A stretch of 64,000 bases of DNA from Streptomyces paludis (GCF_003344965.1 NZ_CP031194.1:8370001-8434000); one strand, 5' to 3'. Positions 38,432-47,550 are shown, numbered from the stretch's first letter. The notes: generated by a model not told the origin, from the letters alone. Numbers and translations: made by a program.

Positions 38432-39337
38432 ATGGCAGGCTTGGCGCCGCAGCGGACAGACGTGGATGGCGTGGAGGGAGGTGTGGGCCTGACCGCTCTC
38501 CTGGTCGCCGCGGCAAGGGCGGTGGAGACCCACCGCCACGACAGCCTGGCCCAGGACGCCTACGCGGAACACTTCGTGCGCGCCGCCCCGGCCTGCGCGG
38601 GCTGGCCCGTACGGATCGAACAGGTTCCGGACGGGGACGACAGTCCGCTGTGGGGGCGGTTCGCCCGTTACTTCGGCCTGCGGACCAGGGTCCTCGACGA
38701 CTTCCTTCTCGGGTCGGTCCGTGCGGACGCCCGTCAAGTGGTCTTGCTGGGGGCGGGGTTGGACACTCGTGCCTTTCGTCTGGACTGGCCGTCCGACTTG
38801 GTGGTTTTCGAGGTGGACAGAGCGGGCGTGCTGGCCTTCAAGCAGCGGGTGCTCACGGATCTGTCGGCTTCCCCGAAGGTGAAGCGCGTCGCCGTACCGG
38901 TTGATCTGCGCGCGGGCTGGGTCACCGCGCTGACCCGCGCGGGCTTCGACGCGGCGGTGCCGAGTGTCTGGCTGGCCGAGGGACTCCTCTTCTACCTGCC
39001 GGGCCCCGCCGAGACCTACCTCATTGACACGGTGGACAGGCTGACCGCCGGCGGCAGTGCTCTGGCCTTCGAGGCGAAGCTGGAGAAGGACCTGCTGGCG
39101 TACCACGACAGCCCGATCTACACGGTGACGCGTGAAGAGATCGGCATTGACCTGCTCCGTCTTTTCGACAAGGGACCCCGACCCGACTCCGCGGGGGATC
39201 TGGCGGCCAAGGGCTGGTCCACCTCGATGCACACGCCTTTCGACTTCACCCGTCGGCTCCGGCGCGGCCCTCTTCCCGAGCCGAACGACGCGCTGGAGGG
39301 AAACCGGTGGGTGTTCGCGCACAAGCCCCGGCCATGA
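38432..39337 (+). CDS. SAM-dependent methyltransferase, leucine-carboxyl-methyltransferase/TIGR00027 type
   Basis: A 301-residue class I methyltransferase. VVLLGAGLDTRAFRLDWP is the SAM-binding loop, VFEVDRAGVLAFKQ the acidic loop, and WLAEGLLFYLPGPAE the substrate-side motif of the PPM1/LCMT-like group. Members that are characterised methylate carboxyl or hydroxyl groups. GGAGG lies four bases before ATG 38432. It follows the alcohol dehydrogenase by 76 bp and completes the MfnB operon. If the dehydrogenase yields a furan carboxylate, this enzyme could make its methyl ester; that step is inference. Confidence 0.9.
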   Translation: MAGLAPQRTDVDGVEGGVGLTALLVAAARAVETHRHDSLAQDAYAEHFVRAAPACAGWPVRIEQVPDGDDSPLWGRFARYFGLRTRVLDDFLLGSVRADARQVVLLGAGLDTRAFRLDWPSDLVVFEVDRAGVLAFKQRVLTDLSASPKVKRVAVPVDLRAGWVTALTRAGFDAAVPSVWLAEGLLFYLPGPAETYLIDTVDRLTAGGSALAFEAKLEKDLLAYHDSPIYTVTREEIGIDLLRLFDKGPRPDSAGDLAAKGWSTSMHTPFDFTRRLRRGPLPEPNDALEGNRWVFAHKPRP

Positions 39338-39568
39338 CGCCCGCACAGGGCCTGCCCCTGGCCCGGGGTTTCGCCGTGATCGTGAACGGCCGTCCGTCAG
39401 TACGGGAGTTGAGGGCGGGGCCGTGCCGCGGGCCCCGCGCGGTGGGAGGCGTCCCGGCGGAGGCGGTGGCCCGGTCGCGTTTTAGCGGTCGCCGCCTGCC
39501 CGGGACGGCGAGCGGCATTCCACGACCAACGAGGGCCAGTGTCCCGGGACAGCCGCTGACGGGCCGTG

Positions 39569-40099
39569 TCAGACCCGGGCGGCCACCAGATGGTCGCCCG
39601 GGATCCCGGCCATGTCCGGCGCGTAGTAGTCCTCGATGCCGGTGGCCCACGTAGCCACGGTGATGCGGTCCTCGGCGTCCGGGGCGAAGGCGTCGAAGAG
39701 CGCGTGGATGTTCGCCTCCTCGAAGCCGATCGCCGTCATCAGCGACACGAAGAGCGGGCGCTCGATCAGGCCGTCCCTGTCGGGGTCGCCGACTGTGGAG
39801 AGTGCCTCGGCGAACTCGGTGATCGTGGGACCGAAGCGCTCAGGGTCGAGCACGAATGGACGGAACTCGTCGAGGGTGATCACACCGTCGCCGTTGGCGT
39901 CCAGTTCCGTGGCCAGCGTCGTCCAGTAGCGGCGGAACGCGGCCCGGACGGCGGCCCTGGCACCGTCGTCCGATGCGGCCGCCGCTTCCAGGACACGGCC
40001 CGTCATGAGGTCGAAGTCGTCGGAGTCGATGACTCCGTTGCCATTGGCGTCGAAGAGGGAGAAGACCAGCTCGACTCGCTTGGCGGCCTCGGTTCGCAT
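39569..40099 (-). CDS. EF-hand calcium-binding protein (calerythrin/CabC-like)
   Basis: A 176-residue protein with four EF-hand positions. Hand 1 (DANGNGVIDSDD) and hand 2 (DANGDGVITLDE) are canonical loops; hand 3 (DPDRDGLIERPL) is near-canonical; hand 4 (APDAEDRITVAT) has lost key oxygen ligands. The size and order match the four-hand calcium proteins of Streptomyces and Saccharopolyspora, thought to buffer or sense cytosolic calcium. ATG 40099 has ACAGG eight bases upstream, with GTG 40108 as an alternative. It is monocistronic. Confidence 0.9.
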   Translation of the reverse strand: MRTEAAKRVELVFSLFDANGNGVIDSDDFDLMTGRVLEAAAASDDGARAAVRAAFRRYWTTLATELDANGDGVITLDEFRPFVLDPERFGPTITEFAEALSTVGDPDRDGLIERPLFVSLMTAIGFEEANIHALFDAFAPDAEDRITVATWATGIEDYYAPDMAGIPGDHLVAARV

Positions 40100-40724
40100 T
40101 TCCGTCACCTGTCTGCTGCGGCCCGTCGGTCCCGGGCCTGGCTCAATGAGTGCTTCTACGTAACCGTGTTGGGGGAAAGACGTGACGGTGATGCGGTCTT
40201 CGTTACCGGAAAGAGTGAGTGCGCCGACCATGAGCCCGGGCGGGCCGGACCGTCCACATCCGATCCGGGCGAGACCGCCCACCTCCACCCGGCGCTGTTC
40301 CGGCTCGGCAGTCCGACCGCCGGGCCGGAACGGCGGCAGCCCGACCGCGAAAACCCTTCGGCGCAGAGGCGGATGTGCCTCCACGGCGCCGGCACGTGGG
40401 CAGGGAGGCAAGGCATCCGATGAGACCGGGTCGGTGAGCTGTGCCTGTGCCTGTTGTGCGGCTTGCCGGAGTCGGTCATAGCGATCCGTCCAGCTCGGGT
40501 ACCTCTGTGTAGAGGACGGAGCGGGAGACGCCGAGAGGGGCTGACGGGCCGACCTCGGTTTGCCGGTTGTCCCGTCTCTGGATACGCCGAGGACCGGCCC
40601 AGCAAGCGGATGCCAATCGGGCTGAGCGTCAGACCGCGGAGAGGCCAAGGGGGTGGCTTCGCGCGCGGTGGCTCCGGCCCGCGCGCACATCGGGTGCGGG
40701 CCGGAAGCGGGCGGACAAGCTCAC
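40100..40724. other. Spacer without supported genes
   Basis: About 620 bp. It holds the EF-hand promoter. Around 40490-40530 the minus strand reads GVSRSVLYTEVPELDGSL then stop, resembling the C-terminal helix-turn-helix of a serine recombinase, but no longer frame supports it. It is probably an eroded remnant. Confidence 0.35.
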
Positions 40725-40830
40725 CGGCGCGGACCGCAGGGCGCTGTCGCCGCTGTGCTGACCTATGCGAATCCGTACGGTTGTCTCGATCCGGACATGA
40801 ACAGCCGCCTTGATCTGGGCTTGTCCCTCC
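40725..40830 (+). pseudogene. Tn3-family transposase C-terminal scrap
   Basis: ADRRALSPL, then after a frameshift YANPYGCLDPDMNSRLDLGL, resembling the end of Tn3-type TnpA (DRRALTPLF..NPYG....DM..RLDL). Only about 35 residues survive. Recognition is by pattern and weak to moderate. Confidence 0.35.
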
Positions 40831-40939
40831 GGGTGACGGAGCCCGGCCCGCGCACTGCGGAGGTAGCCGCAGCCCCCATGTGACAGCCGGACTCCGGTCG
40901 TGGCCGGAGCCGTGGTGAAAGTGGCGCTGCGCCTGCGTG

Positions 40940-41880
40940 ATCCGGTTGCCTCCGGCTGAGATCAGCTGGGCGGGTTGTGGGTCTGTTGGGTCTGTTCCGG
41001 CGCGGTGGCGGAGGTGCTGGTCCAGCTGGCGAGTATGCCGAGTGCCGGGTGCGGGCCGGGGTCCAGTGGCGCGGCGGGATCTGCCTGAGAGATTCGTGCT
41101 GTGGGAGACCGTCTGTAGACGGTATCGCTGCTGGTCGGCGGATGGAGCATGGATCATGCTGCTGTCCCGTATTCAGGCTGCCGAGGGTGCTGTGGGCCGG
41201 ATCGGTTGGGACGTGTGGGTGGGCTCGGCCGCGATAGGGACGTATCCGCATGCCGCCGGTGCGAGGAAGGTGCCAGCGGTCGCGGGCCCTCAAAAAGGGG
41301 AGTGACTGGGGGACGTATCAGGTTGGTCCGGTGTTGCGAAGGCTGGCGGGGCGGTTGACCGGGGTGGTCGGATCGGTGAGTGTGTTTGGGGCGTTCCGGA
41401 GGGGGCTTGACCACCAAAATCCACCTTGCAGCCGAAGGCCGATGCCGGGCTTTCGTCTTTGTCCTGACGCCAGGTCACCACGGTGAGGGCCCTCGACTCG
41501 AGGGCGTGCCGGGGAAGGCCTGGGTGCCCCGCACCGGCGTCGGTTGGCCCCGTACTCGACCTGGTCACGTTCTGGCGGACAAGGCGTACACGTCCCGGAA
41601 GACCGCCGTGCCTGTGACGACGCGGCATCCAGCACGCCATCCAGCACACTGTCCCAGAGCGCCTTGACCAGTAATGACACCGCAAGGACCGGGGCTCCCG
41701 AGGCGGCCGGCCCCTCAGCTTCGACGGCGCGAGCGCTACAAGAATCGCAATACCGTCGGACGGGCTGTCAACCGCCTCAAGGGCTTCCGGGCTGTCGCCA
41801 CTCGCTCTGCGAGACACGTGCCTGCGTCTGCCTCGGCACGGTCACACGCGCGGCCGCATCATCCGGTTCCGAGCATGATC
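40940..41880 (+). pseudogene. Decayed IS5-family transposase (DDE)
   Basis: Recognisable blocks run in order but in different frames. WRDLPERF-like RRDLPERFVLWETVCRRY, SADGAWIMLLSRIQAAEG and PHAAGARK lie before 41305; GGLTTKIHLAAEGRCRAFVF, LTPG, RPRTRPGHVLADKAYTSRK lie at 41400-41600; RRERYKNRNTVGRAVNRLKG and FRAVATR lie at 41725-41810. The expected first catalytic block VDSTVVRAHPHAAGAR reads VGSAAIGTYPHAAGAR, so the first catalytic Asp is lost. With several frameshifts it cannot be active. No terminal repeats could be fixed. Confidence 0.8.
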
Positions 41881-41941
41881 CGAGGAAGAGTGCCTGGACT
41901 GTGTCGTCGTGCCCGGGCGACGTGGCGACGGGGTGGCACGA

Positions 41942-43114
41942 TCAGTGATGGTGGAGCAGGGCGACTGCTTCGGCGAAGTCGGCGTGTGCGGGTTCGAAGG
42001 ATCGTGCCGCGACGAGGAACATCGACCGGTCGGTGAGGGCTCGGGCGAGGCGTGCGTGGTTGTCGGGGAGGCGGCGGGCGAGTGTCACGCCTTCGTCGAA
42101 GTACGGTGTGAACCGGTCCTTGAACAGGTAGGGGTGGTCGCCGTCGCGGACGGCCGCGCGGATGCTGATCCTGCGTTGGACGTCGACCAGTTCCGGCAGC
42201 CGATCGGCCTCGCGCAGTCTCGCCGCCTCTTCTTCGAGGCCCGGCAGCATGCCGAGGAAACCGTCCCTCACGCTGCGCGACCATCGCAGCTCCGTGCCGA
42301 ACGGTGGCATCGGGGACTCGGGGCTCGCGGCGGGTTCGGCTGCCCGCCCCGAGAGGATGAAGAGCGTCCTCCACCATCCGAGGATGCAACTCCAGGTCTT
42401 CGGCTCGCCCGTGGTCGCGAGTTCCTTGAGGACACTCAGGGCCTCACGCCGGGAGGCCGTAGCACTCGCCTCGTCCCCGACGGCTTCCCGCATCCGTGAG
42501 AAGTGGACCAACTCCCAGGTGAGTATCGCCAGAGCGGTGCGCTGTTCGGCTGCCTTGCGCCGGGTCTCCTCAAGGAGTTCACGGAAGACGGCTGATGCGG
42601 CGTCGTGCAGCCCGGCGCCCTCCAGGTTCGCCGCCCACCGGACCATGCTCCAGAAGGAGCGCTCCGGGATTCCGTTCCGGGCAGCCTCTTCGTCGACCTT
42701 CGCGGCCTCCTTGAAGCAACCCTCCTCGGCCAGAACTCTCGCCAAGGGCTCGCTTCGGCCGGCCTCGGCCAGCTCCTCACAGATTGCGCGCCCTTCCCCT
42801 CTGCGCCCGAGGGCGAACAAGGAAGCCTGATAGGCGTCCAGGGCCCGGTGCAACCGCTCCGTCCGGTTCGGTTCCCCGGCCTCGATCCTGCGGGCGGCCC
42901 GGGAAGCTTCGGCGGCAAGCGCGAGGTCCGCCTTCGGATCCCGGCTCTCGTAGTGCAGCGCAAGCAGGGCGTCGACCAACTTCGGCATGTACGCCTTTGG
43001 ACTCACCTCGGCCAGAACCCGGTACGCGTCGGCCAGTGCGGCCCGGCTCGGCTGTCCGGACCCGAGCAGCAGCACGCGGGCCCGAAGCACCGCATCGTGA
43101 TCGATTGTCACCAT
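41942..43114 (-). CDS. Helical-repeat (TPR-like) protein of unknown function
   Basis: A 390-residue soluble, alpha-helical protein rich in Ala, Leu, Arg and Glu, with repeated helix pairs such as ALADAYRVLAEVSPKAYMPK, RLHRALDAYQASLFALGRRG, EPLARVLAEEGCFKEAAKVD and LARALTDRSMFLVAARSFEP. These resemble tetratricopeptide or SEL1-type repeats without a clean consensus. Start is ATG 43114 or GTG 43111 (GGGGG lies four bases before the latter). No catalytic motif was seen. It lies between mobile-element debris on both sides. A scaffold or regulatory role is possible; similar proteins often accompany signalling or phage-defence genes, but nothing here shows that. Confidence 0.75.
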   Translation of the reverse strand: MVTIDHDAVLRARVLLLGSGQPSRAALADAYRVLAEVSPKAYMPKLVDALLALHYESRDPKADLALAAEASRAARRIEAGEPNRTERLHRALDAYQASLFALGRRGEGRAICEELAEAGRSEPLARVLAEEGCFKEAAKVDEEAARNGIPERSFWSMVRWAANLEGAGLHDAASAVFRELLEETRRKAAEQRTALAILTWELVHFSRMREAVGDEASATASRREALSVLKELATTGEPKTWSCILGWWRTLFILSGRAAEPAASPESPMPPFGTELRWSRSVRDGFLGMLPGLEEEAARLREADRLPELVDVQRRISIRAAVRDGDHPYLFKDRFTPYFDEGVTLARRLPDNHARLARALTDRSMFLVAARSFEPAHADFAEAVALLHHH

Positions 43115-43470
43115 TCCCCCTGTCTGCGGATGACGCACGAAGGAGATTCTGAGTGGCGGGGCTCGGACCGGACAAGCCTTGCGAACTGTGCGTTCCGTCC
43201 TACGAAAACGGGCGCTGACCTGTCATGATGGACATGTATTCGTCCTGATTCCACAAGCGGGGAGCCGCACCGGACGCCTTCCGCGCAGCGGGCGATGGCA
43301 CGGCCTGCGTCTCGGGCTCGGGCGGGGAGTGTGCCGGCGTTGTACTGGGCTGGTGCCAGGACGGCGCCGGTTACGGGAGTGAGCGCGGTCAGTGTCGGCC
43401 GACGTGTTTGGCCCGGTTCGGCAAGGACTCCGATCAGCGCGGCGGTGAACACGGCGACCAGGAGCCACAT
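43108..43470 (-). CDS. Possible small membrane-anchored protein
   Basis: A 120-residue frame with GGTGGA six bases before ATG 43470 and an N-terminal hydrophobic helix, MWLLVAVFTAALIGVLAEPG. The first 60 codons have fair coding bias; the end does not, and it overlaps the next gene by 7 bp. No family recognised. Confidence 0.25.
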   Translation of the reverse strand: MWLLVAVFTAALIGVLAEPGQTRRPTLTALTPVTGAVLAPAQYNAGTLPARARDAGRAIARCAEGVRCGSPLVESGRIHVHHDRSAPVFVGRNAQFARLVRSEPRHSESPSCVIRRQGEW

Positions 43471-43836
43471 GGCAATCCACCCGTCAGATCCGGGGATACG
43501 CCTGCGGTCCGGGATGCCCGGGTGGCGGTGAGGCCCGACCCGCCCTCTCAGCCGGGGCACGGTTCCTCGCACCGGGCTCAGGTGCGAGCGCCGCGCCTGC
43601 GGCGTCCGGGCAACCGGGCGCGCGGTGTTCCGCTGCGAAAGGCCCGTCACGGTCGGCTCGCACGCGTGGCCCGGTGGCGTGCCACCAGGAAGGGTGCGGC
43701 GCGGTGGCCGCGTTGGCGGCCCGACCGAATGCCTCCAGTGGCCTCCAGGCACGTGGTGTTCTCCACGGCGGTCAGAGTGCTGAGTAGCTGCTCGGCGGCG
43801 AGGGCGACGCGGTCGGGTCGAGCAGCGCATGAGCGG
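43471..43836. other. Spacer with nothing recognisable
   Basis: About 366 bp. Frames are open but lack ribosome sites and recognisable products; composition is lower in coding bias than in flanking genes. Confidence 0.35.
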
Positions 43837-44097
43837 GTGCTGACGATCAACGTGACGTTGCTGCTCGTCGTCATCGTGGTGCTGCGGCTGCGCCGTCGGA
43901 CCGAGGCGAGGAGCCGGCTGGACGAGAAGTGCACGGTCGTCATCGTGCTGGCCTTGGGTGTGTTGCTCGCTCCGACACCGGTCGGTCAGGGAATCCCGGC
44001 GTTTGCGGGCCGGCTCATCGAGAGTCTCTCGCAGTCCAGTTTTGAGCCCTGCCGTAGCCCAGGAAGCGGTCCACGAAGAGGAGGGGGAAGGCTGTGA
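43837..44097 (+). CDS. Small two-helix membrane protein
   Basis: An 86-residue frame from GTG 43837. Residues 1-18 (VLTINVTLLLVVIVVLRL) and about 31-45 (TVVIVLALGVLLAPT) are hydrophobic, separated by a charged loop RRRTEARSRLDEKC. Short INVT-LLVVIVVL proteins of this build are frequent on Streptomyces plasmids and integrative elements, usually of unknown function. No strong ribosome site. The C-terminal 25 residues look like read-through of a decayed end. Confidence 0.4.
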   Translation: MLTINVTLLLVVIVVLRLRRRTEARSRLDEKCTVVIVLALGVLLAPTPVGQGIPAFAGRLIESLSQSSFEPCRSPGSGPRRGGGRL

Positions 44098-44389
44098 GCG
44101 GCCTGCCCGGAGACTCCGCTGTCCCATTCGCCCCTCTCATCGCCCCACCCGTGATGGCCGCCGGTTCAAGTGGCATCCGGTCGTGTCCTGCCCCGACCGG
44201 TGCGCCGGGGTCGGCCGGCCCTGTGTCGCTCGTTGGGGCCGGGTGTCTGCGGACTCTTCCCGCCCGTCCCGTGGGCCTTGATGTACTGGAGTGTCGGAGC
44301 AGGGCGAAGCAGGGGAGCGGGACGTTGGCCGGGACAGCCTCTGACGCGACAAGAGCAGAGCTTCTTCCCAGGAATGCAACACTCAACGT

Positions 44390-44704
44390 GTGATGACGCC
44401 CGAAGAGCCGTGCGAGCCATGCCCGCCCCGTGGCGGTCCGTATGCCTGTCCTTGCTGCAAGCTCTTGACCCTGGAAGCCCGGGGACACTTCCAGGTCTGT
44501 GACGAGTGCAGTTGGGAAGATGACGGCCAGGACGACCCGAACGCCGACGAGGTCTGGGGCGGCCCCAACGGGGCGGAGAGCCTGACCGACGCACGTCATC
44601 GCTACGCGCAGTACGTCTCAACAACAAGGGCAACTGATCCGAGATCAGCAGTGAACGGCGGGCCAGGCAGGTGGCGTTCACGCCCAAGTCGTCGTCGTAG
44701 CTGA
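44390..44704 (+). CDS. CPCC-family cysteine-rich protein
   Basis: A 104-residue protein. YACPCCKLLTLEARG, CDECSWEDDGQDDP and NADEVWGGPNGAESLTDAR match the cysteine-rich CPCC family: a zinc-ribbon-like pair C-x-C-C...C-x2-C followed by the acidic WEDDGQDDPDA motif. Function is unestablished; these small proteins are often scattered singly in accessory regions. Start is GTG 44390 or ATG 44393. The last 25 residues are low-complexity Arg/Ser and may be a replaced tail. Confidence 0.8.
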   Translation: MMTPEEPCEPCPPRGGPYACPCCKLLTLEARGHFQVCDECSWEDDGQDDPNADEVWGGPNGAESLTDARHRYAQYVSTTRATDPRSAVNGGPGRWRSRPSRRRS

Positions 44705-44861
44705 GTACGCATCTCGGTACTCACCGGGGATCTCCCTGAACCCTTTCCGACGCCGCGACTATGCAGACCAGAGCAGCCCTCGCGAGAGTTGTGGCCTCGT
44801 GCGCAGCCAGCCTGCTCGGCATAGTCGCGGTCTCATTATGGGTCGATCTATGCGGATATCG

Positions 44862-45124
44862 GTGTAGATCGATGAACTCGGCTACGTGGAACTCGACTGC
44901 ACGGAGCCGAACTCCTCTTCCAAGTCCTGACCGAATGCGAGGAGAAGAAGAGCGTCGCCATCGCCTCCAACGAGTTCTTCGGCGGCTGGACCAAGACCTT
45001 CACCGATCCACGCCTCTGCGCGGCCATCGTCGACCGCCTCGCCTTCAACGGCACGATCATCGAGACCGGCACCGACTCCTACCGCCTTGCCAGCACCCGA
45101 GCCCGAGCCGAAGAACCCGCTTGA
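44862..45124 (+). pseudogene. IS21-type IstB helper ATPase fragment
   Basis: The C-terminal third of an IstB-like ATPase in broken frames: [10 protein letters not shown] near 44867-44900 (Walker B region), then, after frameshifts, [39 protein letters not shown] and [18 protein letters not shown] up to the stop near 45124. The N-terminal part with Walker A and the IstA partner are missing, so it is an inactive remnant. Confidence 0.75.
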
Positions 45125-45198
45125 TGGTTGCGAAGCCGCTCTTCCATAGTTACGGCCTGCAACCAGGCAGGACGCTACCTACAGGAGGGCACGCACTC

Positions 45199-45840
45199 AT
45201 GCGCACTCTTTACGTCGTCACCCATCCGGAGGCGGCGCATCACGTCGAGGGAGTCGTCGGCGGATGGCATGACTCGCAGCTGACGTCCGCCGGCGTCCGT
45301 GCGGCGGTCTCCATCGCCCAGGCGCTGCGGTCCCAGATTCCGGACGGCGCCGAGGTGGGGCTGTTCTCCTCGGATCTGCAGCGCACCCTGCGCACGGCGG
45401 ATGAGGTGGCCGAAGCATTCCGCGTGAAGCCGGTCCTGGATCGCAGGCTGCGGGAGAAGTCCTACGGCGAGGCGGAGGGAAGGCCGCAGGAGTGGCTCGA
45501 CCGGCGCTTTATCCCGCCGCCGGCTGCCGGGGAACGGATGGACCACGACGAGGGCGTGCAGGGTGCGGAGACCAAGGCGTCGTGGGCGCGGCGCATCTAC
45601 GCAGCCATGGACGAGATCCTGCGCACCCCTTGCGAACACCAGATCAGTGTGACCCACGGCGGCTCTCTGACGTGCGTCGTGGCGTCCTGGATCAAGATGC
45701 CGATCGAGTCAGCCGGCTATGCCAGTTTCCGGGCGCCCTCCGGCAGCATCACCACACTGCGCGAAGACGACTTCTTCCGCAACCGCCAAGTCGTCAGCCT
45801 CGGTGACACCCGCCATCTCGACTCCGCCCAGACTGGCTGA
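45199..45840 (+). CDS. Histidine-phosphatase-family protein with altered RHG motif
   Basis: A 213-residue member of the phosphoglycerate-mutase/histidine-phosphatase superfamily. ACAGGAGGG precedes ATG 45199. The family start normally reads RHG; here [12 protein letters not shown] keeps the His but replaces Arg with Thr and Gly with Pro. Other parts are intact: [29 protein letters not shown] and the second catalytic His in [12 protein letters not shown]. The changed phosphate pocket suggests a different phosphate donor or a non-catalytic role. It is monocistronic and lies 74 bp after the IstB fragment. Confidence 0.87.
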   Translation: MRTLYVVTHPEAAHHVEGVVGGWHDSQLTSAGVRAAVSIAQALRSQIPDGAEVGLFSSDLQRTLRTADEVAEAFRVKPVLDRRLREKSYGEAEGRPQEWLDRRFIPPPAAGERMDHDEGVQGAETKASWARRIYAAMDEILRTPCEHQISVTHGGSLTCVVASWIKMPIESAGYASFRAPSGSITTLREDDFFRNRQVVSLGDTRHLDSAQTG

Positions 45841-45902
45841 CCTCAACCTGACCCGCTTCGACGGCCCGACGCCCTTCCGGGCAGCGGGCCGTCCCATGGT
45901 CC

Positions 45903-46030
45903 CGCGCAGTCCATGCTGAGCGCGGCGAGGGCGGTGAGCTGTTCGGTGGTGAGCCTGTCGTGCTTCGATTTGGTGTTCGAAATCCGTGCGCTCAGGTTCA
46001 CGATCACCGGCTCCGTCTCGCCGCCGACCG
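45903..46030 (-). pseudogene. Helicase-associated-domain fragment
   Basis: About 40 residues on the minus strand, ISNTKSKHDRLTTEQLTALA then ALSMDCA, match the final repeat of the helicase-associated domain (..NTRSRRDKLTAEQLAALEALGM.WA) found at the C-terminus of actinobacterial superfamily-2 helicases. No start, stop or helicase core remains. Confidence 0.5.
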
Positions 46031-46180
46031 CGATCTCCTCGCTGTGGCTGCTCCGGCTGTCCATCCGGATCGGGCGGCTGCGCCGACAAGCCGGTGCTTC
46101 CGGCTGGGCCGGGAGGCCACAGGAACCGGCGCCCGGCCCTGAGGCCATGGGGCGGCCTGGGCCGGGCGGTGGCGGTCGTC

Positions 46181-46477
46181 ATGGATGAGCTGGAACAGGC
46201 GGCGCAGTGGCGGGCGGAGGACGATGAGCCGCCTGGGGTGTGGTTGTGGCGGGCGGGGAAGGGCCCGGCTCTGCATGTGCGGATCGATGGCCGGTGGCTG
46301 CCGTCCTCGGTGCTCGCCCGGCTGGCGTACGGGGACGGCCGGGTCGCGTACCAGGTGGTCGTGACGCCGCCGCCCAGCGGCGGGTACGAACGCACGTACC
46401 GTTGGCCGCAGAAAGGGAAGCTGCGGCCAACGTCGAGAACCGACACACCGGCGGCCCGCGTGATCGGGCCCGCGTGA
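46181..46477 (+). CDS. Small conserved-type hypothetical protein
   Basis: A 98-residue frame from ATG 46181: an acidic start (MDELEQAAQWRAEDDEPPG), then a beta-rich core (VWLWRAGKGPALHVRIDGRW, VLARLAYGDGRVAYQVVV) and a basic tail. Proteins of this pattern (DGRW..g.VlAR.dy.DGRv.Y.V.i) are common on Streptomyces conjugative elements, with unknown role. No strong ribosome site. Confidence 0.5.
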   Translation: MDELEQAAQWRAEDDEPPGVWLWRAGKGPALHVRIDGRWLPSSVLARLAYGDGRVAYQVVVTPPPSGGYERTYRWPQKGKLRPTSRTDTPAARVIGPA

Positions 46478-46638
46478 TCACGGCGTCATCGGGGGAGGCT
46501 GCCGTACCGCAGGTGAACAACCCCGAGAGACGCCCGGAGACCTCACCGGCCCGAACCCGCCTCGGAGGCCCCGGTGCTCCCCATTGAACGCACGCATTTC
46601 GTCACCCCGGCGGTCGTGTCTGCCGTTGAGGGCACCGG

Positions 46639-47550
46639 ATGAGCCTTCATTGGCTGGAAGGGACGGTGGGCCGGGCGTGGCGGGCGTGGGTCAGTCGGGA
46701 CCGGCCGACGATTTCCGCGCTGTTCCTGCTCAGCGGCGTCGCAGCTGGCAGTCTGGCTTCCCGGCTGTCGGCGATGGCTGACGGGCTGCGGTTGGCCTCT
46801 GGTCAGTTGGGCTTCGCGTTGATGGCGCGGGCCTGCGGCGGGATCGTGATCCTGCCGCAGGCCGGCTGCCTGGTGTTCCTCTTTCTTGGGGTGAGCGTGG
46901 GCTTGGTCGGCGTAGCGATCAGCTTCGCTGGTCGTGGTGTTTGAGGCCGGGTTGGGCGAGTTGATTTTGCCTGGCCTGCGCGGGCTGTGGGCGGCGGCGC
47001 GTTCATCGGGTCCGGCATCGGCGCGTTGGCGGCCGTGTGCGGAATCGGCTGCCGGGCTAATCTGCGGGCCGCTGCGGGTCTGTTGCTGCTGTTCAACCTG
47101 ACTGCTCCGTCGGCGCTGCCGGGCGCCCGGCAGCGCCGACGGAGCAGGCGGACGCCACCGCGGCCGTCGGTGCGCGCACGCCGACGCCGCAGCCGCAGTC
47201 GTTCGGGGCCCCGTGCCGCTCCGGTTCAGTATTCCGGCCGGCAGGGTCTTGCTGATTGGCCTGGTTGGGTTCTGTGTCTGTTTCGCTGAGGGCTTCACAT
47301 CCAGTTGGATTGCCGGTCCACCTCAACCGCGTGGTGTGTACGAGTCAGGGTTCGGCCGTGATCGGCTGCACCGTCTTCGGGTGCACCGTGGTGGCGGTCC
47401 GGCTCGGCAGCGATTACTTTGTCGGCCGGGCCGGTCCGGTCACTACGGTGCGCACCAGCGGGATCGCCGCTCTCGCCGGGGGTATGACGGTCGTTGTGGT
47501 GCACGGCTTCACCGTCGTCATGGTCGGGTTCTGCTCGGCGGCGGTGTGGC
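46639..47550 (+). pseudogene. Decayed MFS transporter (YbjJ-like)
   Basis: Pieces of one MFS protein lie in order across three frames: ISALFLLSGVAAGSLASRLS and LRLASGQLGFALMARACGGI (helices 1-2) at 46700-46850; VSVGLVGVAISFAGRGV at 46890; GAFIGSGIGALAAVCGIG at 46998-47050; GRVLLIGLVGFCVCFAEGFT at 47235-47300; TSQGSAVIGCTVFGCTVVAV, RLGSDYFVGRAGPVTTVRTS and ALAGGMTVVVVHGFTVVMVG at 47340-47530. Several frameshifts and the loss of the last helices show it is dead. A perfect 46-bp palindrome interrupts the middle. Confidence 0.75.
47102..47147. repeat. Perfect 46-bp palindrome
   Basis: Two 23-bp arms with no spacer. The left arm is CTGCTCCGTCGGCGCTGCC followed by GGGC, and the right arm is its exact reverse complement. 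It lies inside the decayed MFS gene where the normal reading frame is lost. Confidence 0.95.

Noticed and set aside
43108..44127. 339-residue minus-strand protein
   Set aside because: Most of it is Arg/Pro/Thr-rich without coding bias. Only the part after ATG 43470 has a ribosome site and a hydrophobic helix, and even that is weak.
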